Shown here: piece by piece, positions 22,386 to 35,150 of the stretch
Layout of the letters: the number at the start of each line of letters is the position of its first letter
Numbering within the stretch: the stretch's first letter is position 1
DNA from: Saccopteryx bilineata
Taxonomy: Eukaryota; Chordata; Mammalia; Chiroptera; Emballonuridae
Direction: 5' to 3'
Assembly (NCBI RefSeq): GCF_036850765.1
Contig: NC_089490.1
Span: forward strand, 279,944,482 to 280,008,481
Length of the DNA stretch: 64,000 nucleotides
Made by a program: the position numbers and the translations under genes
Notes under the pieces: generated by a model
Database searches by the model: none
What the model was told of the DNA's origin: nothing
The model's input: the letters and a program-made list of their open reading frames with translations, nothing else

Positions 22386-24957
22386 CCTTTGATCAGCCAT
22401 ACCCCCACTTGATATGGGAAATAAACCAATCAGGGTAAAATAAAGTAGTCTTTTGTTAGCCCATTTTTGAAATGTCCACTGACATGGCCAACAGAAATTT
22501 ATCTAAATAGAACCTGTGTTTTCCAGGTGAGTACAGGCATTTTGAATCCGAGTGGAGAAGCTGCAGCTGGTTATGAACACACTGGGAAAGAGGGGAGGGA
22601 AGCATGAGTGGCCACAGAGAGGCTGGAGGGGGCCAGTCTGGCTCCTCTCAGACCCCCGCCTTCTCTCACCACCTCTGTGTAACCATACCCCACTCCAGTG
22701 TTTATCTCTTGTCATTTTTATCTTCCTTTCTCCCCTGTACTTTGTCTGTGTCACTCCTTCAAATTATAGATGACTGTGAAGAGATTTTTAATGTAGCAAC
22801 AACCAAAACTTTTCCCTGTGAATGTAACACTCATAAATTCACTAAATGTAAATTTTTTAAAGAATGGATGTCCTACATATATATAACATTTTTCAATTAC
22901 TCACATATAATTTCTCTTTTCTTCTCTACTGACTCTCAGGTATAAAGACAGCTTCATTTAGTACCTTGCTCTTTCTAAAAAGACAAGGACCTTTTTAGAT
23001 GTGGTAAGAAATTCTACCTCATAGCTTAATATTGTCACCATTGTTTTATTACTCTCAGCTCAGTCACAATTACTAAGAAAAGAGGTGAGAAATTCTTAGA
23101 GAGTCATCAAATAGGGCAGGGAAGTAAACGCTTCACACATCTTTAGCATCCTCAATCCAGCATTTCTAGCCCACTTTATGGGGAGAGGAGTTATGCAGGA
23201 GAAGAGGGGTTAAATTCAGTGACTAAACACAGGAGGGAGGAGCTCAGAATGGAAAATAGATGCATACCTATGAGTGATGTAAATCTCCCAAGTTTTAGAA
23301 CAGCAATTAGAATATTACTCTGTTTATATAGTCTTTGGATGGTCATAAAAGTGAAAACAGGATCCACAGCTTCCAAATCTCAGAGCTATTTATTTTTTCA
23401 ATACCTGGAAAAACTTTTAATCCCAAATGATTTTTTGCCATGTTTAACATTCCTTCACAGAGTTCCCATCTCAAGGTCAGAAGGCTATTGAGCCATTCCT
23501 CTTGGGTGCAGATAAACTACAGTTTATGTTCTATTGAGGTTTTCTGCTGTTCTTCTTGGCTTTTGAGTCTTAACCCCAGAACATTCTGATGAAATGTACT
23601 GCTTTGATTACTATTGATTCCGTTTCCCTTTGGTTTAAGTGTACGTATCATCATTAAATGATATTAACTATACCAAATATTTCACTTTCTCAAAATTATC
23701 TCATTCTCTCTAAAAAGATAATCCAATACTTAGTTCTTAATTAGTTGCTTCCTTGGTAAACCCATCTTCATTTCTCTACTGGCTTGCCTAATTGATTCTA
23801 TGCTTACTTTTCGGTTCTAAGTGGTTTTCCAGTAAAGTGACACCAGACACTCTATCATAGTGATTGCCATTCCCTAGAAACGGAGGTTACTATGAAGACA
23901 TATTAAGAGGAGGAAAAGGAAATGGCCTTGCATAGAAATATTTAAACTTCTGATGCATAATATTGTATTTAAGAAATGTGGGCAAATAAAACATACACAT
24001 ACAGTTTTAGATAATCCTGTTTTCAAGTTTGTATTTCCACGGTTACTGTCGTTTAATATTGTGAAAGGGAACATACAAGTAAATTCTATTTTAGAGATGA
24101 GGAGTTTCCTCACACAACACCTAGATTTCATTCGTGCTTATCCAATGACATTACTGACATTTCTAACAAGTATAGTCCAGATTTGTGGCAAAGGTCAAGT
24201 TGATCTGATCCGGGAAATTTTGAGCAGAGCACTGCAGTGCTCTTACTAGTGTTGAGAATGTATTTTTCTCCTTATTCTCAATCCTTTCAAAATATTATTG
24301 TGGTCTAATATCCCATAAATAGGTAGTAAACTAAAAAAATGGGGAAAGTTTCCTTTATTATAGTCAGAAAAATATCCATGCTACCATAGACCTTTGGAGA
24401 ACAACAAATATCAAACCAGAACTTTGACAAAAAGGAGTTAAATATTACTTGGCTCCGACCACAAGCATATACATAATGTCAGAATTCCCTTCACGGTCAG
24501 AAATATAATCTGGATAGATATTTTAGAAACTAATTTGTCAGATCAATCCCCTGGATGCCAACTTGGAATTACTTCCCACATTGATAGAAACACGCTTTCA
24601 CTGACCAATCAAACAGCTGCAACTTAATAAGAAGAGAGCATTTCCTGAGTGGCAACTTCAGGACTCTAAGTTACATTAACAGAGTGGCTAGAGCTATAAC
24701 CTGCTGAATCAGGAGTTAAAGTGAAACTCCCTGTCCAGCGATCCTTCATCTGGACAGCTCTGGCTGCCACCATGCAGATGGTGGAGCTCTGAAACATTTC
24801 AAATGAAATTAAGAGGAGTAGTTAATGCTGTGACAACCATCAGCCTTGGATCGGAAATTAAATGTTATTAAGGCAAAGCCCTCTAGCACCATTGATATGT
24901 ACCATGGATTAAGTTTAACATCAGGTTCTCCATCTTCTACATCACCTCACAATGTTT
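22386..24957. other. AT-rich single-copy DNA, no gene seen
   Basis: Short frames only; no recognised repeat. Confidence 0.5.
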
Positions 24958-25155
24958 TTTTAGGTTTTATTTGACTTTTGGAGAGAGGGAGGGAGGGAGG
25001 GAGGGAGGGAAAGAGAGAGAGAGAGAGAGAGAGAGAATAAGAGGAGAGAAGCAGGAAGCATCTATTATGAGTATATCCCTTGACCAGGGATTCGAACCAG
25101 TGACCTCAGCATTGTCCAGGTGGATGCTTTATCCACAGCACCACCACAGGCCAGA
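24958..25155 (-). mobile_element. Short tRNA-derived SINE with (GA)n-expanded tail
   Basis: The head at the right reads GCCTGTGGTGGTGCTGTGG on the element strand, with B-box region TGGTTCGAATCC. The pyrimidine tract is expanded to GGGA/GA repeats at 24982-25036 (plus strand). Confidence 0.8.
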
Positions 25156-25468
25156 AACGTCATCCCACAAATTAATTGGGCTATGCTAATGCAAGCCATG
25201 CAGATCATGAACAGTGTAAGGCTATTCTTCCTTTAATAAAAGGTAACAAACAATATTTTAATGTACTATGTTAAGACGATGGCAAAATATAGCTTAATTT
25301 AAAGAGAAAAGTAAAATTTGCTGCCTCAAATAAGTGAGAAATCCAGTTTATGTGATTTTTTTGGCACAGCTGCCTCTAGGAACCAAGGAGAGAGGTGTGT
25401 TTGATACTCCTTTCTCCCAATCACTCACTCCCATTCTCTTTTTGACTGTCCTGTGCTTGGTCACAATG
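25156..25468. other. Nothing recognised
   Basis: AT-rich sequence between two SINEs. Confidence 0.5.
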
Positions 25469-25478
25469 AAAGATATAC

Positions 25479-25861
25479 TGCCTGACCAGGTGGTGGTGCA
25501 GTGGATAGAGCATTGACTTGGGATGCTGAGAACCCAGGTTTAAAACTCAAAGGTCATTGGCTTGCCTGTGGGTTCATCCAGCTTGAGCTACGGGGCTCAT
25601 CAGCTTGAGTGTGGGATCATAGACATGGCCTCATGGTCACTGTCTTGAGCCCAAATGACACTGGCCTGAAGCCCAAGGTCAGTGGCTTGAGCAAGCAGTC
25701 ACTGGCTCAGCTGGAGCACCTCAGTCAAGGCACATATGAGAAAGCAATCAATGAACAACTAAGGTGCCACAATTAGTAGTTGATGCTTCTCATCTCTCTC
25801 CCTTCTTGTCTTATCTCTGTGTCTCTCTCACTAAAAAAGAAAAAAGAAAGAAAGGAGAAAA
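25479..25861 (+). mobile_element. tRNA-derived SINE, long 'GGCTTGAGC' type
   Basis: TGCCTGACCAGGTGGTGGTG head, then repeated 'GGTCACTGGCTTGAGC' variants in the body and a CT-rich tail ending in AAAAAAG. TSD AAAGATATAC at 25469-25478 and 25862-25871. Same type as 13473-13806 and 37730-38055, with a longer body. Confidence 0.88.
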
Positions 25862-25977
25862 AAAGATATACATACTTCAAATAATAGTAAGATTGACAAA
25901 AATGGTTTTGGAGTTACATCATCCTAAATGTTTGAAATTCCAGAGAAAGAGAGGATATCTTTACTCACACTTCCATA

Positions 25978-26305
25978 TCAAAATACAACAGACTGAGTGA
26001 CTTATAAACCGAATTTCTCACAGTTCTGGAGGCTGGGATGTCCAAGATCAAGATGCTGGCAGATCTGGTAAGGACTATTCCCTGGTTCATAGATAGCAAT
26101 CTTCATGCTGTGTCCTCACATGGTGGAATGGGTGAGGATATCTTTCTGAAATCTTTTTATAAGGGCACTAACCCCATTCATGAGAGCTCCATCCTCATGA
26201 CCCAATCACCTCTCAAAGTTTCCATCTCCAAATACAATCTCATGGAGAATTAGATTTTGACATATGAATTTTGGAGGGAACAAAAGCATTTAGAATATAG
26301 CAGAG
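25978..26305 (-). mobile_element. MLT1-like LTR (ERVL-MaLR)
   Basis: TTCTCACAGTTCTGGAGGCT, GCTGTGTCCTCACATGG, TTTTATAAGGGCACTAACCC and TTTGACATATGAATTTTGGA, in that order, are the reverse complement of the MLT1 LTR. Ancient mammalian. Confidence 0.85.
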
Positions 26306-28285
26306 TGACTGTGGTTTCCCAGTATCTTTATATCCATATTCTATGGAGAGGCTCTGATTGGGCTTCCTTGAAGTGATGCCCATCCAGAGTCCAATCACTT
26401 ATTAGAGAGATAAGGTCCTAGATTGTCTAGTCATAAGCCACATCCCTATCCTCTAGCACAAAAATCAACCACCCCAATAAAACCACAAGGAATCAGTGAG
26501 TAGTTACCGAAATAAAAAGGCTGAATACGCACCATATGTCGACTATAGACACATTATTTTTTCAAACCATTCAAGTAGTGTTTATTGAGTATCTGCTAAA
26601 AACCAGGCCTTATGCTAAGCCCTACAAAGCCAGAAAGAGGGAGATTAAAACAAATGGTCTTCTCAATTAAAAGTGGTGGTAAGGTTATTAACTGAAGTCT
26701 CATTTTCATACCACCTTCAGGTTCTTTATGGTGGATCACATTGTTAGCAGGTATTGCTGGAACCAAGTCTGTAATAAAGTCAAAGAATTTTCATCCAGAC
26801 TGGATATCATTCAGACTGGATATCATTCTCTCAGATACTAATATATTTAACCACTACCAAAAGCTTTAGGGCTAGACTGAAATAATTGTTGCGTTGGCTG
26901 CGACCAAACAGGCTAATTTGGCAGTCCTGTTCTTCCCCCACACTCCTCAGCCCCTGTACTTTCTGCACTCAGATATGTGCAATATTCTCCTCAAGATATC
27001 CCGCCTCCTTAAACAAACAAATAAATAGACAGGAAAACCAACGCCATAAAATATTTCGTAAGCTGGTGCCATATTTCTCTTGATCTTGTCGTTATTGTCA
27101 AACAGTTTGAACTACAGTAAATATTCATTGTTTTCAAGATCTTACCTCTAACATGATTTCTTTTAGTCATTGAAATTTCCCCCCTAACATCAACAATGCT
27201 ACTTATCTTGCACCATGTCTGTGGCATTTGGTACTGCTGAAAGCTTTTTAAAACTTTACTTTCTCATCTTTTTTTGCTGAATGGATGTGTTTGTATTATT
27301 CTTAGTTGACTTTTCCTTCTATTCTCCCTTTATTTATTCCTCTTCTTCTACCCATTCCTTAAATAGTGCCATGACCTGAACAGACACTGTTGGCAGACTA
27401 CTAAACCCCATTCCTCCCAAGGACCAGGATTTTGGTCAGGAGTCCATGTGGTGAGTTTTGAAGGGAATATTCAGGAAGGTGGAAGGAGGTAGATCATGAA
27501 GTGTCTAAGAAAATCATGGTCATTCTGGTCACTTTGACAGTGCCTGGTCCAGGGATACATTAGTTTGAAGCTAGAGGGCAGATATGTGACAGATGGGTAG
27601 TGCTTCTGTGATGTTTTCTTGCTGCTAAGAAAGGGACCTCTGAAAATACACCCTCTTATCTGTCTAGAAATTGTCACATCTAGATGCACCGCAGCCAGCT
27701 TCGCACCTGGCTGAATACTGAGTATAGGAGCAGAGGAGAGCAACCTTAAAAGTACAATGGAGAAGCAAGGATTAAGATCCAACCTTTCTCTGAATTTCCT
27801 GCTTTGGGGAATAATTCATGATCTTATCAAGCCACTTTGAGGTGAGATTTTCTGTTTCTTGCAACCTAAGGCATCTTGAAATTGGCCCTACAGCCTTATG
27901 GCTGTTATTTACTGCTTCCTTTCTTAGCCCTGCCACCTTGATAATCTCACCTGCCTTCTAGGATTTCACTTACTAACCCCTCAGGATACAGGATCCCTGG
28001 GCTGTGGCTCCCCGAACAGGTCACCCTTTCTTATTTACAATTGTATATCTTAACCTGCGTGTCCCATGCATAAGCCAAACTCATTCAATACTCACCATCA
28101 AACCCCAAACTTTCCTCTGACATCCTCATTTCTCATACGAAAATCCTTATTTGGTGCCATTAATCCTTTGCTCCCCTGACTTTCAATTGCACTGTGTGAC
28201 TCCTATTTCAAGATATTCTCCTAATGTGCTCTCAAGATGCCCCTTTGGCTTTTATTCCCTCTGCTACCACCCTGAGTCATGGTCT
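26306..28285. other. Mostly single-copy DNA, no gene seen
   Basis: A short L2/MIR-like piece is visible at about 26565-26640 (GTTTATTGAGTATCTGC ... CTAAGCCCTACAAAG). The remainder, including the frame at 27471-27782, has no recognisable content. Confidence 0.5.
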
Positions 28286-28820
28286 AGTTATCTCTTACCT
28301 GGACTGACAAGTCACCCGTCTTGTTTTCCTACCTCCAGCCCCACTCTAACCATGTAAGTGCACACTGGACAGTGCATTGTTTCCTTTCTAAAGCACAGCT
28401 TTGTCCTCTCACCTGCTGATGCAAACCTTTAGTGATTTCCCATGGGCCACTGAACAATGCAAATAACAGGACAGCTGTCAGTGAGATCCTTTGTAATCCG
28501 TTCTAGCCTACCTTACCGAACTCACGTCCCATTGCTTAATTGCAACTCAGTCAACACTCAAGATAAACTGTACTTTTTCTAATTGCATTTCATTCTTCCT
28601 GTCCTCTTTTTTCCCGTGCAAGCTGTTTCTCTTACCTGAACTTTCCTCACATCATGTCTGAGCATCAAACACAATGTGTCCTTCTCTATCCCCTTAAATT
28701 GCAAATGTCCTAACGAGCTTAGAATTTTTTGACCTTTCTATCAGTATACTGACATTCCTTCCTATGCACTACCAGAGCAGCACATTCTTTGTAACTCTGT
28801 TATAACCCATTTATCTTGTT
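28286..28820 (+). mobile_element. L2 LINE 3' fragment
   Basis: Reads through the typical L2 3' order: TCTCTTACCTGGACTGACAA, then TTAGTGATTTCCCATGGGCC, TGAGATCCTTTGTAATCCG and CTTACCTGAACTTTCCTCAC. Strongly diverged. Confidence 0.7.
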
Positions 28821-28914
28821 CTATGATTATGTGTATTTTTTATTAGATTCAAAGTCTTTAATGCCAAAAACTACCTCATCTCTATAGATCCTGTTACCAC
28901 TGGAATTTTGTTTG

Positions 28915-29400
28915 CTTGATGTATCAGTTGTTATTAATGCTGTAATAAATTACCACTGACTTAGAGGCTTAGCACACTACGAACTTTGGAGGTCACAAAT
29001 CCAAAACCAGTCTCATAGCTAATATCAAATTATGAGCAGGAATGGCTCCCTCTAGAGGCTCTAAAGAAGATTGTTTCTGTGTCTTTTTTTTTTTTTTAAA
29101 GGTTGCCTGCTTTCCTTGGCTTGTGGACAATTTCACTTCATCTTTACAGCCCAGAATGCAACATATTCCTTCCAACATTACATTGCCTTCCTGGGTACTC
29201 ATATCTACCCCTGCCTCCTCTTATAAGGACACTTTTTGATGACATTGATAATCCAAGATAATCTCCCATCTCAATATTCTTAATTTAATCAAGCTTTCAA
29301 AGTTCCTTTGGCTTTATAAAGTAATATTCATGGTTCTGAAGATTAGGGTATGGGTACCTTAGGAAATAGGGGAGTCACACTTCAGTCTACCACACTTGAA
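28915..29400 (-). mobile_element. MLT1-like LTR (diverged)
   Basis: Starts like an antisense MLT1 (ATGCTGTAATAAATTACCAC), has CTCTTATAAGGACACTTTTT at 29217-29236 and TCTCCCATCTCAATATTC downstream. A 5' part and an oligo-T run near 29083-29096 disturb it. Confidence 0.55.
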
Positions 29401-30009
29401 AATGACTTGTTGAATTCTACCTAAGAATACTTATAGCATGGCCTGCTCTGGGCACTGGGTGAAGAGCAAGCCTGTCCTCATGCTGTAAGGGCACAAAAAC
29501 TTTATTTCTTTAATATGATCTTTTCTCCTTTTTTTCCTTTTGATTCAAACTAGCCTCACCCAGCACCCTAACTTACCTGCCTTCTTCTCCCTTGCTCATC
29601 TACCCCCTTAATTATTGAGCCATCAGGACAATGAGGTTCTGATCAGCATCAAATAATCTTAGAACCAAAGCCTGGACTCTGCTGACCACAGAGGCAGAGT
29701 TGTAGTCAAACTAGAAATAACATCTATGCCTCACTTGTGTTTTAGTTCCAGACCCAGAAAAGCAGCAAAATCAGACCAATGAACACCTGGCTGGCATTAG
29801 GAACAGATGCACTGATGAACTACCCTTTACCCTAGTACCAAGCAATCAGTAGAGACCACAACCCTGACCACTGCCCTGACTCATTGACTCATCACGATTA
29901 ATGAGTTTTTTTCCTATATAACCCATCTCTTAAAAGTCACCAGGGAGTCAAGTCTATGAGCATTAACCTGTCTTGGGGCATGGATCATTTCTTTAAAAAA
30001 GAACCTTAC

Positions 30010-30420
30010 GGCCCTGGCTGGTTGGCTCAGCGGTAGAGCGTCGGCCTGGCGTGAGGGGGACCCGGGTTTGATTCCCGGCCAGGGCACATAGGAGAAGCGC
30101 CCATTTGTTTCTCCACCCCCCCTTCTTCCTCTCTGTCTCTCTCTTCCCCTCCCGCAGCCAAGGCTCCATTGGAGCAGGGATGGCCCGGGCGCTGGGGATG
30201 GCTCCTTGGCCTCTGCCCCAGGCGCTAGAGTGGCTCTGGTTGCAACAGAGCGACGCCCCGGAGGGGCAGAGCATCGCCCCCTGGTGGGCAGAGCGTCGAC
30301 CCTGGTGGGCGTGCCAGGTGGATCCTGGTCGGGCGCATGCGGGAGTCTGTCTGACTGTCTCTCCTCGTTTCCAGCTTCAGAAAAATACAAAAAAAAAACC
30401 CAAAAACAAACAAACCAAAA
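30010..30420 (+). mobile_element. Long tRNA-Ala-like SINE, two-unit subfamily, young
   Basis: Near-perfect tRNA-like head (GGCCCTGGCTGGTTGGCTCA; B box GGTTTGATTCC; closing GGCCAGGGCAC), CT linker, body and an (AAAAC)n-like tail. TSD AACCTTAC at 30002-30009 and 30421-30428. The 22-bp body unit occurs twice (30264-30285 and 30286-30306). Confidence 0.93.
30273..30287 (-). promoter_or_regulatory. CTCF-like motif inside SINE
   Basis: Reverse complement CCACCAGGGGGCGAT, from the first body unit. The second unit has CCACCAGGGTCGAC and is a poorer match. Confidence 0.45.
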
Positions 30421-30509
30421 AACCTTACTTTCTTTGCTGCAAATTCCTGCTCGTGTCTTGTTGGGCTTTGATGTACCCAAGCAAATGGACCTCTTTAGTC
30501 TGGTAACAC

Positions 30510-30940
30510 TTCATCTTGCATTTTATGTGAGGAAGACAGAAGTGATACAGCTTCATATTAATTATTTAATTAAATTATGAAGAATGTTCTTAAATACAAT
30601 TTCCAGGTAAAGAATGTGATTTGAGTACATGACTTATTCTGGGAGTTTATAAAAAGTTTTGTGGGTTTTTTTGTTTTGTTTTGTTTTTGAAAAAGTGATG
30701 TCAGAAGTGCAATGTGAAAGAAGTGCATGAATTAAGCAGGGCCAAGGGAATGGGGTTGGGGAGTGGTCCAGACAAAGGAAACAGTTTAAGAAAACCTTTG
30801 ATGTAATGACTGGTATGCTGAGAGGCAGTGAAGAGGCCAGAGTGGTAAAAGCATGAGTGTGGCAAAAATACATTAATGAGCCAAGGCAGGGACAAGATAA
30901 TGCAAGAACCTAGAGGTAGGCTAAGAAGTTTGCTCTTTCT
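30510..30940. other. Nothing recognised
   Basis: AT-rich; contains a (GTTTT)n run near 30669-30687. Confidence 0.5.
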
Positions 30941-30945
30941 CCCCA

Positions 30946-31185
30946 CAGCAGGGGTTCTTAACAAGAGCAATTTGTCATAACCCCTCCAATCCCTCCCTGG
31001 CCCCAGGGCATTTGGTATGGAATGAGAACATTTTTGGTTGTCAGGACTGTAAGGAAGGAGATGCTCCTCATATCTAGTGGTTAGAGGCCAGGGATGATGC
31101 TAATATCTTACAATGTACAAGTCATTGCCACAACACAGAGTTGTGTGGCCTGAATGTCAATAATGTTGATGTTAAAAAATCCTGC
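30946..31185 (+). mobile_element. MER20-like hAT-Charlie non-autonomous element
   Basis: AGGGGTTCTTAACAAGAGCA, AGAACATTTTTGGTTGTCAG, TCTAGTGGTTAGAGGCCAGG and CTTACAATGTACAAGTCATT follow the MER20 order. Ancient. Confidence 0.8.
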
Positions 31186-31189
31186 TTTA

Positions 31190-31545
31190 CTTTGGCCTAA
31201 TGGCTCAGTGGTGGACTATCAGCCCAGAGTGTGAATGTCTTGGGTTTGATTTCTGTCAGGGCACACAGGAGAAGCAACCATCTGCTTCTCTGCCCCTTCT
31301 CCCCCCCCCCCTTCTCCCACAGTCATAGCTTGATTGATTTGAGCGCATCAGTTCCCGGGTGCTGAAGATAGCACAATGAAGCTTCCACCTCAGGTGCTAA
31401 AAATAGCTCAGTTGGGAGCATGGCCCCAGATGGGCAGAGCATTGGCCCCAGGCAGAGCTTGCCAGGTGGATCCCGGTTGTGGAGCATGTGGGAGTCTGTT
31501 TCTCTATCTCCCCTCCTCTCACTTGGAAAAAGAAGAAATGAAACA
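31190..31545 (+). mobile_element. Long tRNA-Ala-like SINE, old diverged copy
   Basis: GGCCTAATGGCTCAGTGGTG head, GGGTTTGATTTCTGTCAGGG B-box region, a linker with a C run at 31302-31311, and body GATGGGCAGAGCATTGGCCC. The 22-bp unit region is degraded. Confidence 0.85.
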
Positions 31546-31614
31546 TCTATCTTAAAACATTGGCAAGACCTAAAAATGTTTTAATGAGAGAAGTACCATG
31601 TTTAAATAGGCACA

Positions 31615-31976
31615 GCCCTGGTCTGTTGGCTTAGCAGTAGAATGTCAGCCTGGCGTGTGGAAGTCCTGGGTTTGATTTCCAGCCAGGACACACAGGAAAA
31701 ATGTCCTTCTGCTTCTCCACCCTTCCCTTTCTCCTCTCTCTCTTTCCCTCCCACAGTCAAGGCTCCATGAGAACTAAGTTGGTCCAGGTGCTGAGGATGG
31801 TTCTGTGGCCTTCCCCTCAGGCGCTAGATGGCTTCAGTTGCAGTGGAGCAATGCCCCAGATGGGCTGAGCATTGCCCCCTGGTGGGCTTGCCGGGTAGAT
31901 TCCGGTTGTGGGCACATGCAGGAGTCTGTCTGCTGCCCCCCAGCTTCTCATTTTGGAAAAAATACAAAAAGAAAAA
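31615..31976 (+). mobile_element. Long tRNA-Ala-like SINE, one-unit subfamily
   Basis: CAGCCCTGGTCTGTTGGCTT head to AAAATACAAAAAGAAAAATG tail. A single body unit with GATGGGCTGAGCATTGCCCC. More diverged than the two-unit copies. Confidence 0.88.
31871..31885 (-). promoter_or_regulatory. CTCF-like motif inside SINE
   Basis: Reverse complement CCACCAGGGGGCAAT. Same site as in the other copies of this SINE. Confidence 0.4.
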
Positions 31977-32815
31977 TGCACAATATATACTTCAGTCAGC
32001 CACAATACTGAAGCTCCTACAAGAAAATGAATAGGAGAGTAATAGCTGATGTAGAGATGTCAAATGGGGAACCAGTCTAGGAGGACCAGACAGAAATGAT
32101 GTCACAGATAAGTGGGGTAGCTGTAGGAATGTGTAGCATGGGCACATTCAAGAAATATTATTGGACCAACAACATTGTTCAAAATTGGCCATCAGGAGCA
32201 AGGAAAGAGAAGGTTCTAAGAATGACTTCCATGGCTTTAGCTTTGCAGTTGAGTAGGTAAAGATAACATTCATCAACAAGGGGAATGCTCAAGGAGGACC
32301 AGGCCTTCGAGAGAAAACCACACATTCAGTTACAAGCATATTGAGTCTAGTGTCTATGAGGCAGGAAAGTAGAGATGTAGAGGGAGTAGGGATGGCTAGA
32401 CTGTTGATGTCATTTGAAGATATCAGTGACAGACAAGGTGAGCTCATCTAGGAAGGCCAGGATGAGATTCAAAGAAAGACTCCAGCTAACCCTATTTAAA
32501 GCTGTATAGGGAAGAATAAGCTGGTAAAGAAAACAGAAGAAACAGTAAGAGAAGAATAGTATTTGTACAGAACAAGGAAAGTACTTCAACGAGGATGGAT
32601 TGTTCAACTGTTATTCCATGAGTAGAGTCTGGAGATAAAGTAAAATGAGAACCAAACCATAGCTGAAACTCAAATGAATGCATCTGTGGGATTGCAGTTA
32701 AAGTCTTAGAAACTTAATAAAATATTTACTTTTTTAAAGTCAAAAGCTTCTGTCCAGAAGTCCCATCTATTTATTTTACCTTCTTTTTTCATTGTTTTGC
32801 TTCTTTTTTTCCACT
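31977..32815. other. Single-copy DNA, no gene seen
   Basis: Nothing recognised. Confidence 0.5.
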
Positions 32816-33215
32816 TATAACATTGAAATTGACTTATAGTCTTGAGTAAGTTTAAGGTGTACTATCTGTTGATTTGATAGAGTTAAATATTGCAAAATGA
32901 TGACCATCGCAGTGTTAGCTAATATCTGCATCACATCACATAATTTCCATTTCTTTTTTGTGGTGAGAACATTTAACAGCGACTGTCTTAGCATCTTTCA
33001 AGTATATACTACAGTATAATTAAGTATAAACACTATGCTATCCATGAGATCCCCAAAACTTATTCATCTTATAGTTGGATGTTTGTGCTCCTTGACCAAC
33101 AACGCCCATTGTCTGTCACCACTCAGCCTCTGGTAACCATCATTCTACTCTCTGTTTCTATGAGTTCAGCTTTTTTAGATCCTACATGTAAGTGGCCCCA
33201 TACAGTACTGGTTTA
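32816..33215. mobile_element. L1M-type LINE-1 3' fragment
   Basis: GAGTAAGTTTAAGGTGTACT, TGCAAAATGATGACCATCGC, CCCCAAAACTTATTCATCTT, CTGGTAACCATCATTCTACT and CTGTTTCTATGAGTTCAGCT are a well-known antisense L1MA/L1MB-like 3' UTR series. Orientation most likely minus. Confidence 0.8.
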
Positions 33216-35145
33216 GCTTTTTAAACAAATGTGACCCTGCTACCTATTCCACAAGGTTTCTACCATGTACCTGCTAAAGGACTCTCTAAGCAATCCTGGC
33301 TCTTGAGGTAATAAAACATTTTCTTTCCATTTCCAGCAGGAAAAGTTAATGATAGGAGAATAAATACAACAGAAAATAGAAAGATATTTATTTGTCCAAG
33401 TCAACACTTTTTATACCGACACAGTTATCTTAATTATAAAGACATTTATCACAAGGTAATCACACTGACCATTCCATGTAGATGCATGTTACAATTTTAT
33501 GCTTAATTTCTGAAAACAAATCGGCTTACATCCAGCAGAAAGGCTGATCTTGCCAGCTACCTGCAAGTTTACTAATTACCTGTTATGAAACCTCACTGAC
33601 CTATCAGGAAAGAGTTAATTTTTCTCAGCGGCATTCCCTTGGCAACCCTTTGAACCAATTATCACAATATTGTAAGAAACATACAAGCTGTCCACATATG
33701 AAATGACTGGAACAGCTTGCTGTCCTTCTGCGCAGGTAAGTGCACTGCTTGTTCGCCCCCAGGGAATAGCTCACAGCCAGTCTGTAACTCCCTGCCGATG
33801 AGTCACAGCACAAACTTATGCTGTATCTGAATTCTCTCTGGTTTCTATAAAGAAGACAAGTGAAGCTGAACTTTTGTTTAACATATGGCAGTTTCATATT
33901 CTCTTCCTAGACACACAGACCTTTATATTGAAATTATTCTCTGTACCTTAGTCCTGGGCACTTCTACTGAGCTGTGGACAATATTGATCAGACACCAACA
34001 GATGGAAGTAAGATGACAGAGACAGACCCAGGCACAGGGGACTGCTCTTATACATGTACCCTAACATGCAATATTCCACAGGGGACCCAAACACTGTTTT
34101 CTCAGAACTATTTGCACAGTATGCCAAAGACAACTAGATACATTCATAAAAATGTGAGCATGTCTATCTGAATGGTGAATGCATTCCAAATAAAAAGATG
34201 TAATGGACTATACTGGGAAGACATTTCTGAGTGTTAATTAGATGAAAAAAAAATAAGGTTTGTCACTTAATTTCTTTCTTAATAATCCTTTTACTATATT
34301 CATAAAGGTGAGTATACTTGGTGCTATTTAAATCGTAACACATTCACAAGGAACAGAGGTGAGCAGTAGGAGTCAGTTATTGTACTCAATTGCACCACTG
34401 AAATTATTGAACTGAAATGCATCAAGAACAGTGTTAAGTGTAGGTAAAAACAAGGGTCTTTGTTCTTAGAAAGGCAATGAATAATGAGGCCAAGATGCTA
34501 AATATGTTGGCATGCCGTCTACTGTTCAGAATGAGATTAAAAATTAACAACATAAATAACCCTGCCACTTGAAATATCACAGAAATAAACACTTATGAAT
34601 GAGGAGGAAAAGAAGGAAGAGGGAATTAGATTTTACAAACTAAAAATGTGGAAAACATAATTAAATAAGGATGATTATTACATTTCTTGGAACATCGTTT
34701 TTAATGTCAGTCATTCATACATTGATTTATAATGTCATCTGTGCTTTTATGGGCCAGTTTGTACTGCTAACTTGTCACATGCTTATGGGTTATCTCCCTA
34801 ATTACTGTATACCACTTAGAAATCCACACAAACACATAGTGAAACTGCAAGACATTTAAATATTCTTTTAAATGCAGTGCATTAACTAGGATTTAAGTGT
34901 CTGTGTCAGAATGCAGGCACCAGTGAGGTGTTAAAAAATTCACTAAAACAACTTTAAGTATTTTTAGCATCACACAAACATTTTATTAAACTACAGTAGA
35001 AAATAAACAGGTTTCATTTGCACTTAATATTTACTTTCTCCTAAATCACATATATGAACTTTGATTTATAATCCATGGTAAAATCATCAATAGGATACTT
35101 ACTTATACTCCAGTAAAGAAGATGTCTCCCCAAAACCCATATTTA
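33216..35145. other. AT-rich single-copy DNA, no gene seen
   Basis: Short frames only; no named repeat. Confidence 0.5.
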
Positions 35146-35150
35146 TCTTC

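Larger units (their letters stand above)
29640..30509 (+). mobile_element. ERV LTR fragment interrupted by a SINE
   Basis: LTR-like order: CTATATAACCCATCTC (TATA region, 29914-29929), then CTGTCTTGGGGCATGGATC; after the SINE, ACTTTCTTTGCTGCAAATTC and TGATGTACCCAAGCAAATGG. The part after the SINE continues the part before it. The left boundary is uncertain and no LTR TSD was found. Confidence 0.6.

Noticed and set aside
29914..30480. 188-aa minus-strand frame and similar long frames in 50759-51282, 55451-55918 and 46684-47233
   Set aside because: They lie in the GC-rich body of the long SINE. Similar peptide text recurs at every copy, so they are composition artefacts.
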